Shown here: positions 1 through 7,213 of the stretch, in pieces
Numbering within the stretch: position 1 is the first letter of the stretch
Layout of the letters: each line of letters begins with the position of its first letter
DNA from: an uncultured Erysipelotrichaceae bacterium
Lineage (GTDB): Bacteria; Bacillota_I; Bacilli_A; RF39; UBA660
Assembly: GCA_902783435.1 (NCBI GenBank)
Contig: CACZQV010000042.1
Span: 1 to 17,594, forward strand
Length of the DNA: 17,594 nt
Direction: 5' to 3'
Translations under genes and position numbers: made by a program
The notes under the pieces: model-generated
Database searches by the model: none
What the model was told of the DNA's origin: nothing
Seen by the model: the letters and a program-made list of their open reading frames with translations, nothing else

Positions 1-606
1 TAAGTCGTTTTTAAATAACTCATAAATACTATTAATAACTATATCAGTCATAGTATCATAATTCATATCTTCATGTTTATGATAAATTAACTCATGACAT
101 AAATTATCAATCATACCTATCATTACATGTACTTTTTCTTCTAGATTATTATCTTTAATACCACATTCTATAAAGAAATCTTTAATAGAATCAGTAATCT
201 CAACTTCTTTTTTATAAAAATAAGTAGCTACTTCATGATTAGAATGAATCATAGAAGTAATTTCTTCATGAGTAGTTTTAGATAATTTATGACCCTTAAC
301 ATACTTTTCAATCATAATTCTAATACTACCTTTAAAATCATCTTTATCAAAATACTTATTATTAAACTTCAACATAGGGAAAAATACTTTATCACCATAC
401 TTTTCAAGTCCCGCCATAAATATATCATATTTATCTTTAAAGTATTGATAAACTATCCCAGTAGAAACTCCAGCTCTCTTAGCTATTTCTGCAGTATTAG
501 TATTATGATACCCATTATCACAAATAAGTTCAAACCCCGCATCTACTATTTTATCCCATTTTTCTATAGCTCGTTGTTGTCTAGGTTTTCTAATAACTGA
601 TTCCAT
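1..606 (-). CDS. TetR/AcrR-family transcriptional regulator (C terminus cut by window edge)
   Basis: Reading the - strand from the ATG at 606-604 gives an open frame of 202 codons that runs off the left edge without a stop. TetR proteins are usually about 190-210 residues, so little is missing. The N-terminal part is a typical TetR helix-turn-helix: IVDAGFELICDNGYHNTNTAEIAKRAGVSTGIVYQYFKDK in family terms, with the recognition-helix signature AGVSTGIVYQYF near residues 45-56. The remainder is a mostly helical ligand domain with no specific signature. An AGGAAG ribosome binding site lies just upstream of the start. The gene is divergent from the ABC/ZIP/CDF operon, and two matching inverted repeats sit between them, so autorepression plus repression of the operon is inferred. 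The inducer is unknown; a lipophilic compound, peptide or metal are all possible. Confidence 0.9.
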   Translation of the reverse strand, partial: MESVIRKPRQQRAIEKWDKIVDAGFELICDNGYHNTNTAEIAKRAGVSTGIVYQYFKDKYDIFMAGLEKYGDKVFFPMLKFNNKYFDKDDFKGSIRIMIEKYVKGHKLSKTTHEEITSMIHSNHEVATYFYKKEVEITDSIKDFFIECGIKDNNLEEKVHVMIGMIDNLCHELIYHKHEDMNYDTMTDIVINSIYELFKNDL

Positions 607-624
607 AAAATCACTTCCTACAAA

Positions 625-653
625 GAGTATAACACAAAAATAAAAAATGTGAA
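625..653 (-). promoter_or_regulatory. Promoter of the TetR gene
   Basis: On the - strand, TTCACA (653-648) and TATACT (630-625) are 17 bases apart, and a TG one base before the -10 makes it an extended -10. The -35 box lies inside the inverted repeat at 647-666, which suggests autoregulation. Confidence 0.6.
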
Positions 654-666
654 ATATTTTTCATAT
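647..666. promoter_or_regulatory. Probable TetR operator O1 (imperfect inverted repeat)
   Basis: ATGTGAAAT-AT-TTTTCATAT is an imperfect 9-2-9 inverted repeat with the same architecture and TGAAA/TTTCA core as the perfect repeat at 702-721. It overlaps the -35 box of the TetR gene promoter. Assignment to this TetR protein is inferred from position and duplication. Confidence 0.55.
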
Positions 667-670
667 TATA

Positions 671-699
671 TTGACTAACGAATATAATTATGTTATAAA
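671..699 (+). promoter_or_regulatory. Promoter of the ABC/ZIP/CDF operon
   Basis: TTGACT (671-676), a 17-base spacer, and TATAAA (694-699) preceded by TG at 691-692, giving an extended -10. The predicted start of transcription, near 706, falls inside the inverted repeat at 702-721. Confidence 0.7.
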
Positions 700-701
700 T
701 A

Positions 702-721
702 ATATGAAATTTATTTCATAT
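702..721. promoter_or_regulatory. Probable TetR operator O2 (perfect inverted repeat)
   Basis: ATATGAAAT-TT-ATTTCATAT is a perfect 9-2-9 palindrome. It covers the predicted transcription start of the operon, a classical repressor position. A second, degenerate copy lies at 647-666, 55 bases away centre to centre. Confidence 0.65.
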
Positions 722-738
722 TTAGAAAAGAGGTTTTT

Positions 739-1440
739 ATGAAAAGTTTTATAGATTTAAAAAATGTTAAGAAAACATATATAGTAGGGGAACAAAAATT
801 TAATGCCCTAGACGGAGTAGATTTAAATATTGATGCTGGAGAACTAGTGGTAATACTAGGACCATCTGGTGCTGGTAAATCTACTTTATTAAACTTATTA
901 GGTGGTATGGATAAACCTACAAGTGGAAGTATCATAGTAGGAGAAAAAGATATTTCTAAGTATAATGATAAAGAATTAACTAGATATAGAGCAAATGATG
1001 TTGGTTTTATATTTCAATTTTATAATATAATGCCAACCCTAACAGTAGATGAAAATGTTAATCTAATTAAAGATGTTACTAATACTAGTAAAGATTCAAA
1101 AGAAGTATTAAAAAGTGTAGGATTACTAAGACATAAAGATAAATTTCCACAAGAATTATCAGGTGGAGAACAACAAAGAGTTTCAATAGCTCGTGCTATT
1201 ATGAAAAATCCTAAAATATTACTTTGTGATGAACCAACAGGAGCCCTTGATTCTAAAACAGGAGTTGAAGTACTTAAACTTCTAAGAGAACAAGCAGACG
1301 TTGATACCACAGTAATTATTGTTACTCATAATGCATTAATCGCAGATATAGCTGATAGAGTTATAAAAATAAAAAATGGTAAAGTAGAAGAAAATATTAT
1401 TAATAAACATCCAAAGAATATAGATGAGGTTAAGTGGTAA
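739..1440 (+). CDS. ABC transporter ATP-binding protein (MacB/LolD-type)
   Basis: A 233-residue cytoplasmic ATPase that would power the FtsX-type permease encoded next. Visible motifs are Walker [10 protein letters not shown] (residues 41-49), Q-loop Gln93, signature LSGGEQQ (140-146), Walker B ILLCDEP with Asp164 and Glu165, D-loop after ALD, and switch His197 (THN). Sequence style and length match the MacB/LolD/YknY group, whose partners work by mechanotransmission rather than by classic channel transport. An AAGAGG ribosome binding site precedes the ATG. It is the first gene of a tightly spaced operon (next start 2 bases after the stop) under the putative TetR operators. Substrate is unknown; export or removal of an amphipathic compound or antimicrobial peptide is the usual role for this pairing. 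Confidence 0.93.
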   Translation: MKSFIDLKNVKKTYIVGEQKFNALDGVDLNIDAGELVVILGPSGAGKSTLLNLLGGMDKPTSGSIIVGEKDISKYNDKELTRYRANDVGFIFQFYNIMPTLTVDENVNLIKDVTNTSKDSKEVLKSVGLLRHKDKFPQELSGGEQQRVSIARAIMKNPKILLCDEPTGALDSKTGVEVLKLLREQADVDTTVIIVTHNALIADIADRVIKIKNGKVEENIINKHPKNIDEVKW

Positions 1441-1441
1441 T

Positions 1442-3811
1442 ATGCTAAATAGAAAAATGTTTAGAGATATAAAGAAAAACCTATCTCAATTCATAACTAT
1501 ATTTTTAATGATCATGATTGGAGTAATGGCATACTCTGGTATAGAAGCATATATGGATGGTATGACTAAAACAAGAGATAAGTTTAATCGTGAAAATAAT
1601 ATTCAAGATTTAAACGTAATAGGTCCTAACTTCACAAATGATGATATTGAAACAATAAAAAATATTGATAATGTTAAAGATGTAGAAAGAAAACTATCTA
1701 TCACAGCTTTAACTGATAAAGATAAAACACTACTTTTAAACTTTATTGAATCAAATAATATATCTAAATTCTATGTTTATAAAGGAGAAGAATTTGATAA
1801 TAAATCTGGTATTTGGTTAGATAACTATTATGCCATAGAGAATAATATAAAAGTAGGAGATACAGTATTAGTAAAATATGAAGAATTAACTCTTCATGAA
1901 AAAGTAAGAGGTCTAATTAATGTACCAGATCACTTATATGACGTTAGAGATGAATCAGAACTATATCCTGATAGAAAAGAATTTGGTTTTGCATACATGT
2001 CTATTAATGAAATAACAGAAGATTATATTAAACATAAAGTAATGAAAGAAATGAATATTGAAGATGAAGAAATCTTTGATATGTATGTAAAAGATTTTAA
2101 TTATAAAGATTACTTAGTATTTAATAATCTAATGATAGATGTTAAAGATAATAGTAAAAGAAATAAAGTAAAAGATGATATAGAAGATAATATAGAAAAT
2201 GCAAAAGCAATAATTAAAATAGAAGATACTTCTTCCTACCAAGCATATCAAGGAGAAATAGATGAAGGTAAAACTTATGTAGGAGTCTTCTCAGGAATAT
2301 TCTTATTCATAGCTATGTTATCAGTAATAACTACTATGACTAGAGTAGTAAAAAAACAAAGAATTCAAATAGGTACATTAAAAGCCTTAGGATTTAGTAA
2401 TACAAAAATATTATTCCACTATATTGGATATGGTTTCTGGATATCAATTGCCGCATCCATCACAGGATTAATACTAGGATATTACTTTATAGGTACAGTA
2501 TTTATGAATCTTCAAATGGAATTCTTTGAAATACCTAATGGATATCCAACTATGTCATATAAGAGTTTCTTAGTAGCCCTTATAGTAATATTAATAGTAT
2601 CTTTAATAACTTATATAACTGGACGTTCTATCTTAAAAGAAAATCCCGCAGAAACATTACGTAATAAAATACCTAATGTTAAATCAAAATCAATTAATTT
2701 TACAAAGAAAAAAATATTCAAAAAATTAAAATTTGAATCTATCTGGAACATAAGAGATATGTTAAGAAATAAAATGCGTACATTTATGGGTATAGCTGGA
2801 GTAGTAGGATGTGCTATGTTAATAGTATGTGCTCTAGGTATGTTAGATTCTATGAATTACTTTGTAAAATTACAGTTTGAAATAATATATAACTTTGATT
2901 ATAAATTAAATATAAAAGAAGATATAAAAGATAATGAATTAAATATCTTATATGATAAATATGGTTCTAATACATCACAAACTTTAGGTATAGAAATAAA
3001 AGAAAAAGATGGTACTAGAGAAGCTAATAATATCTTTGTCACAAATGCCAATGATTATGTAAGATTTGTTAATGGTAAAAATAAAATTATTGATAAACCA
3101 AAAGATAATGGAGTATTTGTAACTAGAAAATTAGCTGAAACTAAAGGATATAAAATAGGAGATAAAATTAAATGGCATATCTATGGAGATAATAAATATT
3201 ATACTTCTAAGATAATAGGATTTAATAAAGATCCACAAAATCAAAATGTCACAATGACTAAAAAGTATTTAGAAAAATTAGGTATTACATATAAACCAGA
3301 TTCATTATATACTAATTATAATTTAAAAGGTATAAAAGAAATAGATAATGTAGATTCTATTCAAGATATAGAAAGTCTAAAAGAAGGAATGGAAGGTATG
3401 TTATCTATGATGAAAACCATGTTAATTTTAATTATTGTAGTCGCAGTACTTCTAGGTTCAATTATTATTTATAATTTAGGAATATTATCTTATTCAGAAA
3501 AACAATACCAATTCTCTACTTTAAAAGTATTAGGATTTAAAAATGAACAAATAAGAAATATATTTACTAAACAAAATAATTGGATAGCTATAATATCTAT
3601 TGTTATAGGTTTACCATTAGGTTTCTATTTAACAGATTGGTTATTCCAAACAGCTATAGAAGAACATTATGATTTTGCTGCACATATAAACTTAAAAACA
3701 TACATAATCGCAGGTTTAGGTACATATTTAGTTTCATACTTAGTATCTAGATTCTTATCAAGAAAGATTAAAAATATTGATATGGTTGAAAGTTTAAAAG
3801 CAAATGAATAG
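1442..3811 (+). CDS. Large FtsX-domain ABC transporter permease (duplicated MacB-like core)
   Basis: 789 residues when started at the ATG at 1442, directly after the ATPase stop; an in-frame ATG at 1424 would add six residues but overlaps the ATPase gene. Eight membrane segments are visible, about residues 17-35, 279-300, 330-350, 377-395, 447-469, 659-680, 713-731 and 752-770. They form two repeats, each of one helix, a large extracellular domain (about 240 and 190 residues) and three helices. Both repeats carry the FtsX-domain motif after the first helix of the triplet, GTLKALGF (311-318) and STLKVLGF (692-699), showing internal duplication. It is therefore a single-chain pseudo-dimer needing one ATPase. 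This is a known form in Firmicutes and Actinobacteria, with roles including antimicrobial peptide resistance and lipoprotein or lipid handling. No substrate can be read from the sequence. Confidence 0.9.
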   Translation: MLNRKMFRDIKKNLSQFITIFLMIMIGVMAYSGIEAYMDGMTKTRDKFNRENNIQDLNVIGPNFTNDDIETIKNIDNVKDVERKLSITALTDKDKTLLLNFIESNNISKFYVYKGEEFDNKSGIWLDNYYAIENNIKVGDTVLVKYEELTLHEKVRGLINVPDHLYDVRDESELYPDRKEFGFAYMSINEITEDYIKHKVMKEMNIEDEEIFDMYVKDFNYKDYLVFNNLMIDVKDNSKRNKVKDDIEDNIENAKAIIKIEDTSSYQAYQGEIDEGKTYVGVFSGIFLFIAMLSVITTMTRVVKKQRIQIGTLKALGFSNTKILFHYIGYGFWISIAASITGLILGYYFIGTVFMNLQMEFFEIPNGYPTMSYKSFLVALIVILIVSLITYITGRSILKENPAETLRNKIPNVKSKSINFTKKKIFKKLKFESIWNIRDMLRNKMRTFMGIAGVVGCAMLIVCALGMLDSMNYFVKLQFEIIYNFDYKLNIKEDIKDNELNILYDKYGSNTSQTLGIEIKEKDGTREANNIFVTNANDYVRFVNGKNKIIDKPKDNGVFVTRKLAETKGYKIGDKIKWHIYGDNKYYTSKIIGFNKDPQNQNVTMTKKYLEKLGITYKPDSLYTNYNLKGIKEIDNVDSIQDIESLKEGMEGMLSMMKTMLILIIVVAVLLGSIIIYNLGILSYSEKQYQFSTLKVLGFKNEQIRNIFTKQNNWIAIISIVIGLPLGFYLTDWLFQTAIEEHYDFAAHINLKTYIIAGLGTYLVSYLVSRFLSRKIKNIDMVESLKANE

Positions 3812-3821
3812 AGGTGATTAT

Positions 3822-4598
3822 ATGAATCTAATTATAGGTTTATTAATACCATTTATTGGTACTACTCTAGGTAGTGCAATGGTCTTTCTAATGAAAGATA
3901 AAATAAATAAAAAACTAGAAAAAGTATTATTAGGTTTTGCTTCAGGTGTAATGATTGCGGCATCTATTTGGTCACTAATAATCCCATCTCTAGAAATGGC
4001 AAAAACACAACATGTAATAGAATGGATCCCAGCTAGTGTAGGATTTCTATTAGGAATATTCTTCTTACTAATACTAGATAGTATTATTCCGCATCTACAT
4101 GTTAATAGTGATGAACCTGAAGGAATTAAAACTAATTTAAGAAAAACTACTATGATGGTCTTAGCTGTTACTCTTCATAATATACCAGAAGGAATGGCAG
4201 TAGGAGTAACATTCGCAGGCGCATTACTTGGTAATGGAACTATAACTATGGCTGGAGCGATGGCTTTAGCTATAGGTATAGCTATTCAAAACTTCCCAGA
4301 AGGAGCTATTATTTCAATGCCATTAAAAGCAGAAGGAAAGAAAAAAAGCAAAGCCTTCTTATATGGTACATTATCAGGAATAGTAGAACCTATTGGAGCT
4401 ATAATTACAATATTACTCACAAAATTAGTAGTACCTGTACTTCCATATTTACTTTCCTTTGCCGCAGGTGCTATGATATATGTAGTAGTAGAAGAATTAA
4501 TTCCCGCTTCACAAGAAGGAAAACATTCTAATTTATCCACAATAGGTGTAGCTATAGGATTTATTATAATGATGATATTAGATGTATCATTAGGATAG
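3822..4598 (+). CDS. ZIP-family divalent metal transporter (GufA/ZupT-like)
   Basis: 258 residues from the ATG at 3822, chosen because GAGGTGAT at 3811-3818 is a strong ribosome binding site; an ATG at 3804 lies inside the permease gene and upstream of that site. About eight membrane helices. The two metal-binding helices are clear: HNIPEG (119-124) and QNFPEG (156-161). VEPIG (188-192) and the acidic pair in VVVEELIP (224-225) are also typical of the bacterial GufA branch. ZIP proteins bring Zn2+, and often Fe2+ or Mn2+, into the cytoplasm; exact metal is not decidable here. The gene starts 10 bases after the permease stop and ends 8 bases before a CDF exporter, so metal import and export proteins share one transcript. 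It lacks a long His-rich loop. Confidence 0.93.
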   Translation: MNLIIGLLIPFIGTTLGSAMVFLMKDKINKKLEKVLLGFASGVMIAASIWSLIIPSLEMAKTQHVIEWIPASVGFLLGIFFLLILDSIIPHLHVNSDEPEGIKTNLRKTTMMVLAVTLHNIPEGMAVGVTFAGALLGNGTITMAGAMALAIGIAIQNFPEGAIISMPLKAEGKKKSKAFLYGTLSGIVEPIGAIITILLTKLVVPVLPYLLSFAAGAMIYVVVEELIPASQEGKHSNLSTIGVAIGFIIMMILDVSLG

Positions 4599-4606
4599 GA
4601 GATAAT

Positions 4607-5494
4607 ATGAAAACAGAAAAAAATATTTTAATTGCTTTCTTACTTAACATAACCTTTTCAATTTTTGAGTTAATTGGAGGAGCCCTAACAGGAAGTATCG
4701 CGATTTTAACAGATTCCCTACACGATATAGGAGATGCCTTATCAATTGGAATAAGTTATGTATTGGAAAAGAAAAGTAAGAAAAAAGCAGATTCAAAACA
4801 TACATATGGATACATTAGATACTCAGTAGCTGGAAGCTTAATCACATTAGTTATCCTATTACTAGGAAGCGCTTTTGTAATATATGAATCAATAAAAAGA
4901 TTATTTAATCCAGTTACTATTAATTATGATGGTATGATAATATTTGCCATATTTGGAGTAATAGTAAACCTAGTCGCAACCCTTGTAACTCGTAAAGGAG
5001 ATTCACTAAATCAAAAATCTGTTAATATTCATATGTTAGAAGATGTATTAGGATGGATTGTAGTACTAATTGGTTCTATCTTAATGAAATTTACTGACAT
5101 TACTTATATAGATTCAATATTATCTATAATAGTAGCTTTATTTATCTTAATAAACTGCGCTATTCAATTTAAAAGAATAGTAGATATCTTCTTAGAAGTA
5201 ACTCCAAATAATATAGATATAGAAGAACTACAAAAACACTTATTAAAAATAGAAGGAGTAAAAGATATTCATCATATTCATATAAGAAGTATAGATGGAT
5301 TTAATAACTTTGCTACCCTTCATGTAGTAGTAGATAAATATGATCCTAAAATAAAAGATAAAGTAAAAGAAGAATTAGCTGAACATAATATAGCTCATTC
5401 AACAGTAGAAGAAGAATTAGTAGATGAAGATTGTTTTGATAAAACATGTAAAATAAAACCAATAAAAGAAGGACATCATCATCACCATCACTAA
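4607..5494 (+). CDS. CDF-family zinc/divalent cation efflux protein with natural C-terminal His6
   Basis: 295 residues, six membrane helices followed by a cytoplasmic ferredoxin-like C-terminal domain (about 200-275). The transport site is intact: His39 and Asp43 in helix 2 (HxxxD) and His142 and Asp146 in helix 5 (HxxxD), the arrangement typical of Zn2+/Cd2+-exporting CzcD/ZitB-type proteins using proton antiport. The C-terminal domain carries the family pattern EGVKDIHHIHIRSIDG. After Cys276 and Cys281 the protein ends in six consecutive histidines (290-295), an unusual native metal-binding tail. It is the last gene of the operon, 8 bases after the ZIP gene, with a GGAGAT ribosome binding site overlapping the ZIP end. 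The tail may buffer or sense cytoplasmic metal. Family assignment is very secure; metal choice is inferred. Confidence 0.94.
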   Translation: MKTEKNILIAFLLNITFSIFELIGGALTGSIAILTDSLHDIGDALSIGISYVLEKKSKKKADSKHTYGYIRYSVAGSLITLVILLLGSAFVIYESIKRLFNPVTINYDGMIIFAIFGVIVNLVATLVTRKGDSLNQKSVNIHMLEDVLGWIVVLIGSILMKFTDITYIDSILSIIVALFILINCAIQFKRIVDIFLEVTPNNIDIEELQKHLLKIEGVKDIHHIHIRSIDGFNNFATLHVVVDKYDPKIKDKVKEELAEHNIAHSTVEEELVDEDCFDKTCKIKPIKEGHHHHHH

Positions 5495-5506
5495 TTCTTC
5501 TTTTTT
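5464..5506 (+). terminator. Possible weak terminator overlapping the CDF gene end
   Basis: AAAAGAAG (5464-5471) can pair with CTTCTTTT (5497-5504), followed by further T residues. The loop is 25 bases and contains the histidine codons, so this is a weak candidate. Confidence 0.3.
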
Positions 5507-5507
5507 A

Positions 5508-5516
5508 TGTTATAAT
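5508..5516 (+). promoter_or_regulatory. Extended -10 promoter for a small transcription unit
   Basis: TGTTATAAT is a perfect extended -10. No good -35 is visible at 17 bases (TCACTA). Transcription would start near 5523, at the left arm of a GTGTGTT/AACACAC inverted repeat (5525-5531 with 5554-5560). Confidence 0.5.
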
Positions 5517-5584
5517 ATATTTAGGTGTGTTATAAAATAAAAAATGTAATAAAAACACACAAATAATAATAAAAGAGGTATAAA

Positions 5585-5623
5585 ATGATAGATATAAATA
5601 AAGCAAAAGAGTATGTTAAATAA
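5585..5623 (+). CDS. Possible 12-residue peptide ORF or remnant of a deleted gene
   Basis: ATG at 5585 opens a frame encoding MIDINKAKEYVK and then TAA. It has a good ribosome binding site (AAGAGGT, 5573-5579) with correct spacing and its own upstream promoter candidate. Its second half (from 5605) forms the left arm of a transcription terminator, with the stop codon at the loop. Overlap of terminator and stop codon is also seen at real genes in this window (7189-7191, 14377-14379), so the end looks like a genuine gene end. It could be a leader peptide, a small expressed peptide, or a gene start fused to its end by internal deletion. No homology can be claimed at this length. Confidence 0.3.
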   Translation: MIDINKAKEYVK

Positions 5624-5637
5624 CATATTCTTTTTCG
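5605..5637 (+). terminator. Rho-independent terminator
   Basis: AAAAGAGTATGTT (5605-5617) pairs with AACATATTCTTTT (5622-5634) through 13 positions with one G-U pair and a four-base loop, and the 3' arm ends in a T run. It separates the small unit from the sortase promoter. Confidence 0.75.
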
Positions 5638-5656
5638 TTGGAAAGTAAGGAAAAAA

Positions 5657-5685
5657 TTGACTTTTTTGCAAAAATATGATATAAT
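5657..5685 (+). promoter_or_regulatory. Strong promoter of the sortase gene
   Basis: TTGACT (5657-5662), a 17-base spacer, and TATAAT (5680-5685) with TG at 5677-5678. This is close to the ideal sigma-70/SigA promoter, with an extended -10. The leader to the ATG at 5712 is only about 20 bases and carries a G-rich ribosome binding site. Confidence 0.85.
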
Positions 5686-5711
5686 TTACGCACTAATGGG
5701 GGTTAGGTAGT

Positions 5712-6524
5712 ATGATAAGAAAAAGACTAGGAAAACTAGTTAGTGTTTTAACTATAGTATTATGTTTAGTTGGAATCACTAACGTATCTGCAGAATATAA
5801 ATACAGATTCGATAAAAAAGAATTTAAAACAGCTTTTGTAAAAACAATAGAAACAGCAAAGATAGAAGAACAAGAAGAACAAAAGAAAAAGGAAGAAGAA
5901 GAAAAACAAAGACAACAAGAACAAGAACAACAAATACAAGTACAAAGAACACAAAATAATACTTATACACCACAACTAACAGGAAATAATATAATAATTC
6001 CAGGTGTATTAAGTAAAAACTTAATGAAAGACTATGATGGTAGTAACTTTTATTTAAATCATGATATAAATGGTAACTATAGTAATATTGGAGTACCATA
6101 CATTGACTTTAGAACTAACTTTTATACTAGAAAAACAATTCTTTATGCGCATAGTTCACCATCAGGTAATGGACCATTCCAAGCATTACAAAATTATCAT
6201 AATAATCCTGGGTATTATAGTGGACATAGATACATCACAGTTAACTTTAATGGAGCTACTTATACATATGAGATATTCTCAGTATATGTTTCAACTGCAA
6301 ACTCTGATGAAGACTATGGACTAGAATACTTCTATAGAATGAATTATAGTGATGAAGAATGGTCTAATAAAATCCAAGAATATAAAAACAACTCTGAATA
6401 TGATACAGGAGTACCAGTATCTGGAAACGATAGAATATTAATACTTCAAACATGTTCTATGGATAGTGCCTATTATGAAAGATATTATAGATACAACTTA
6501 CTTATAATGGCAAAATTAGTTTAA
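5712..6524 (+). CDS. Class B-like sortase (cell-wall transpeptidase)
   Basis: 270 residues. An N-terminal signal or anchor segment (about 5-27, VSA at the possible cleavage site) is followed by a low-complexity Glu/Lys/Gln linker (about 50-80) and a sortase domain from about residue 95. The catalytic set is visible: His147 in LYAHSS, Cys248 in ILQTCS, and Arg260 in the last strand (RYNLLIMAKL). The region around the cysteine and the terminal strand ending in AKL resemble class B sortases. Sortases cut a sorting motif in secreted proteins and attach them to the cell wall or to each other as pili. No substrate with an obvious LPXTG or NPQTN motif is encoded in the window. The gene is monocistronic, between its own strong promoter and a terminator at 6524-6552. 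Subclass is less certain than the sortase fold. Confidence 0.85.
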   Translation: MIRKRLGKLVSVLTIVLCLVGITNVSAEYKYRFDKKEFKTAFVKTIETAKIEEQEEQKKKEEEEKQRQQEQEQQIQVQRTQNNTYTPQLTGNNIIIPGVLSKNLMKDYDGSNFYLNHDINGNYSNIGVPYIDFRTNFYTRKTILYAHSSPSGNGPFQALQNYHNNPGYYSGHRYITVNFNGATYTYEIFSVYVSTANSDEDYGLEYFYRMNYSDEEWSNKIQEYKNNSEYDTGVPVSGNDRILILQTCSMDSAYYERYYRYNLLIMAKLV

Positions 6525-6552
6525 GAGAATAGTATTTATTCTCTTTTTTTTT
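6524..6552 (+). terminator. Rho-independent terminator after the sortase gene
   Basis: AGAGAATA (6524-6531), a five-base loop, and TATTCTCT (6537-6544), followed by an uninterrupted T run. The first base is the last base of the sortase stop codon. Confidence 0.9.
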
Positions 6553-6575
6553 ATAATATTGTTTAACAAAAAATA

Positions 6576-6584
6576 TGATATAAT
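6576..6584 (+). promoter_or_regulatory. Extended -10 promoter of the Pr6Pr-like gene
   Basis: TGATATAAT extended -10 with no good -35. The predicted start near 6591 leaves a very short leader to the ATG at 6604, and rules out translation from the upstream TTG at 6559. Confidence 0.65.
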
Positions 6585-6603
6585 AATTATAGTGGTGAGT
6601 AGT

Positions 6604-7191
6604 ATGAGTAAAAGAAAAATAGCATTAATTTTAAATATAATAATAGTAATATTAGAATTAATAGGATTTTCATACACTATATTTAAAGAACATTATATCG
6701 CAATAGAGTATTATACAAACGATAGTAACTTAATCGCACTAATTAGTTCTATATTATTTATAGTATTATATAGAAAGAAAAAAGAATTTGTAAAAGATTT
6801 AAGATTATTATCAACAACTCTTTTATCATTAACATTTTTAGTAGTAGTATTCATCTTATGTCCTATGTATAATTTTAATTATAAATTATTAATGTTTACA
6901 AATACATTTTTAATACTACATACATTATGTCCTATAATTAGTCTTATATCTTATGTATTCTTTGAAGAAGGAAGTAAAAAGAAAAATATAGGTGTAATAT
7001 TTACTATGATATATGCCACTATACTAATCATATTAAATATATTAAGTATAGTAAAAGGACCATATCCATTCTTAGAAGTAAAAAATCAAAGCCCAATAAT
7101 GACAGTAATATGGGGATTAGTAATAATAGGTGGAAGTTATTTAATAGGACTTATATTATATAAATTAAATAAACAAAAAGGAGCTAAATAA
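6604..7191 (+). CDS. Pr6Pr/FAR-17a-like six-helix membrane protein
   Basis: 195 residues from the ATG at 6604, preceded by a GGTGAG ribosome binding site. A longer frame opens upstream, but its start precedes the promoter. Six membrane helices lie at about 5-26, 41-56, 68-88, 95-120, 128-150 and 164-187. The pattern YYTNDSNLIA (36-45) in the second helix, His106 in LHTLCP (105-110), and a proline-rich loop before the last helix (GPYPFLEV, 152-159) match the Pr6Pr family, related to FAR-17a/AIG1-type proteins. The eukaryotic relatives are fatty-acid-ester hydrolases that use a Thr and a His, but bacterial members have no settled function. The gene is monocistronic, with a stop codon in the loop of its own terminator. 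Family assignment is moderate. Confidence 0.7.
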   Translation: MSKRKIALILNIIIVILELIGFSYTIFKEHYIAIEYYTNDSNLIALISSILFIVLYRKKKEFVKDLRLLSTTLLSLTFLVVVFILCPMYNFNYKLLMFTNTFLILHTLCPIISLISYVFFEEGSKKKNIGVIFTMIYATILIILNILSIVKGPYPFLEVKNQSPIMTVIWGLVIIGGSYLIGLILYKLNKQKGAK

Positions 7192-7200
7192 TTTAGCTCC
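7180..7200 (+). terminator. Hairpin terminator containing the stop codon
   Basis: GGAGCTAAA (7180-7188) pairs perfectly with TTTAGCTCC (7192-7200); the loop is the TAA stop codon. The following T run is poor (TTAATCTATA), so termination may be incomplete and some transcripts may continue into prfB. Confidence 0.65.
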
Positions 7201-7213
7201 TTAATCTATATAC

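Noticed and set aside
289..600. A 103-codon + strand open frame
   Set aside because: It is antisense to the TetR gene, which has a clear helix-turn-helix, ribosome binding site and promoter on the - strand; the + frame is Ile/Phe/Ser-rich without any domain.
5766..6099. Leu/Phe/Tyr-rich - strand frames opposite the sortase gene
   Set aside because: They mirror the A- and G-rich codons of the Glu/Lys/Gln linker and have no ribosome binding site.
6559..6603. Longer N terminus for the Pr6Pr-like protein
   Set aside because: The extended -10 at 6576-6584 lies inside this extension, and the ATG at 6604 has a good ribosome binding site.
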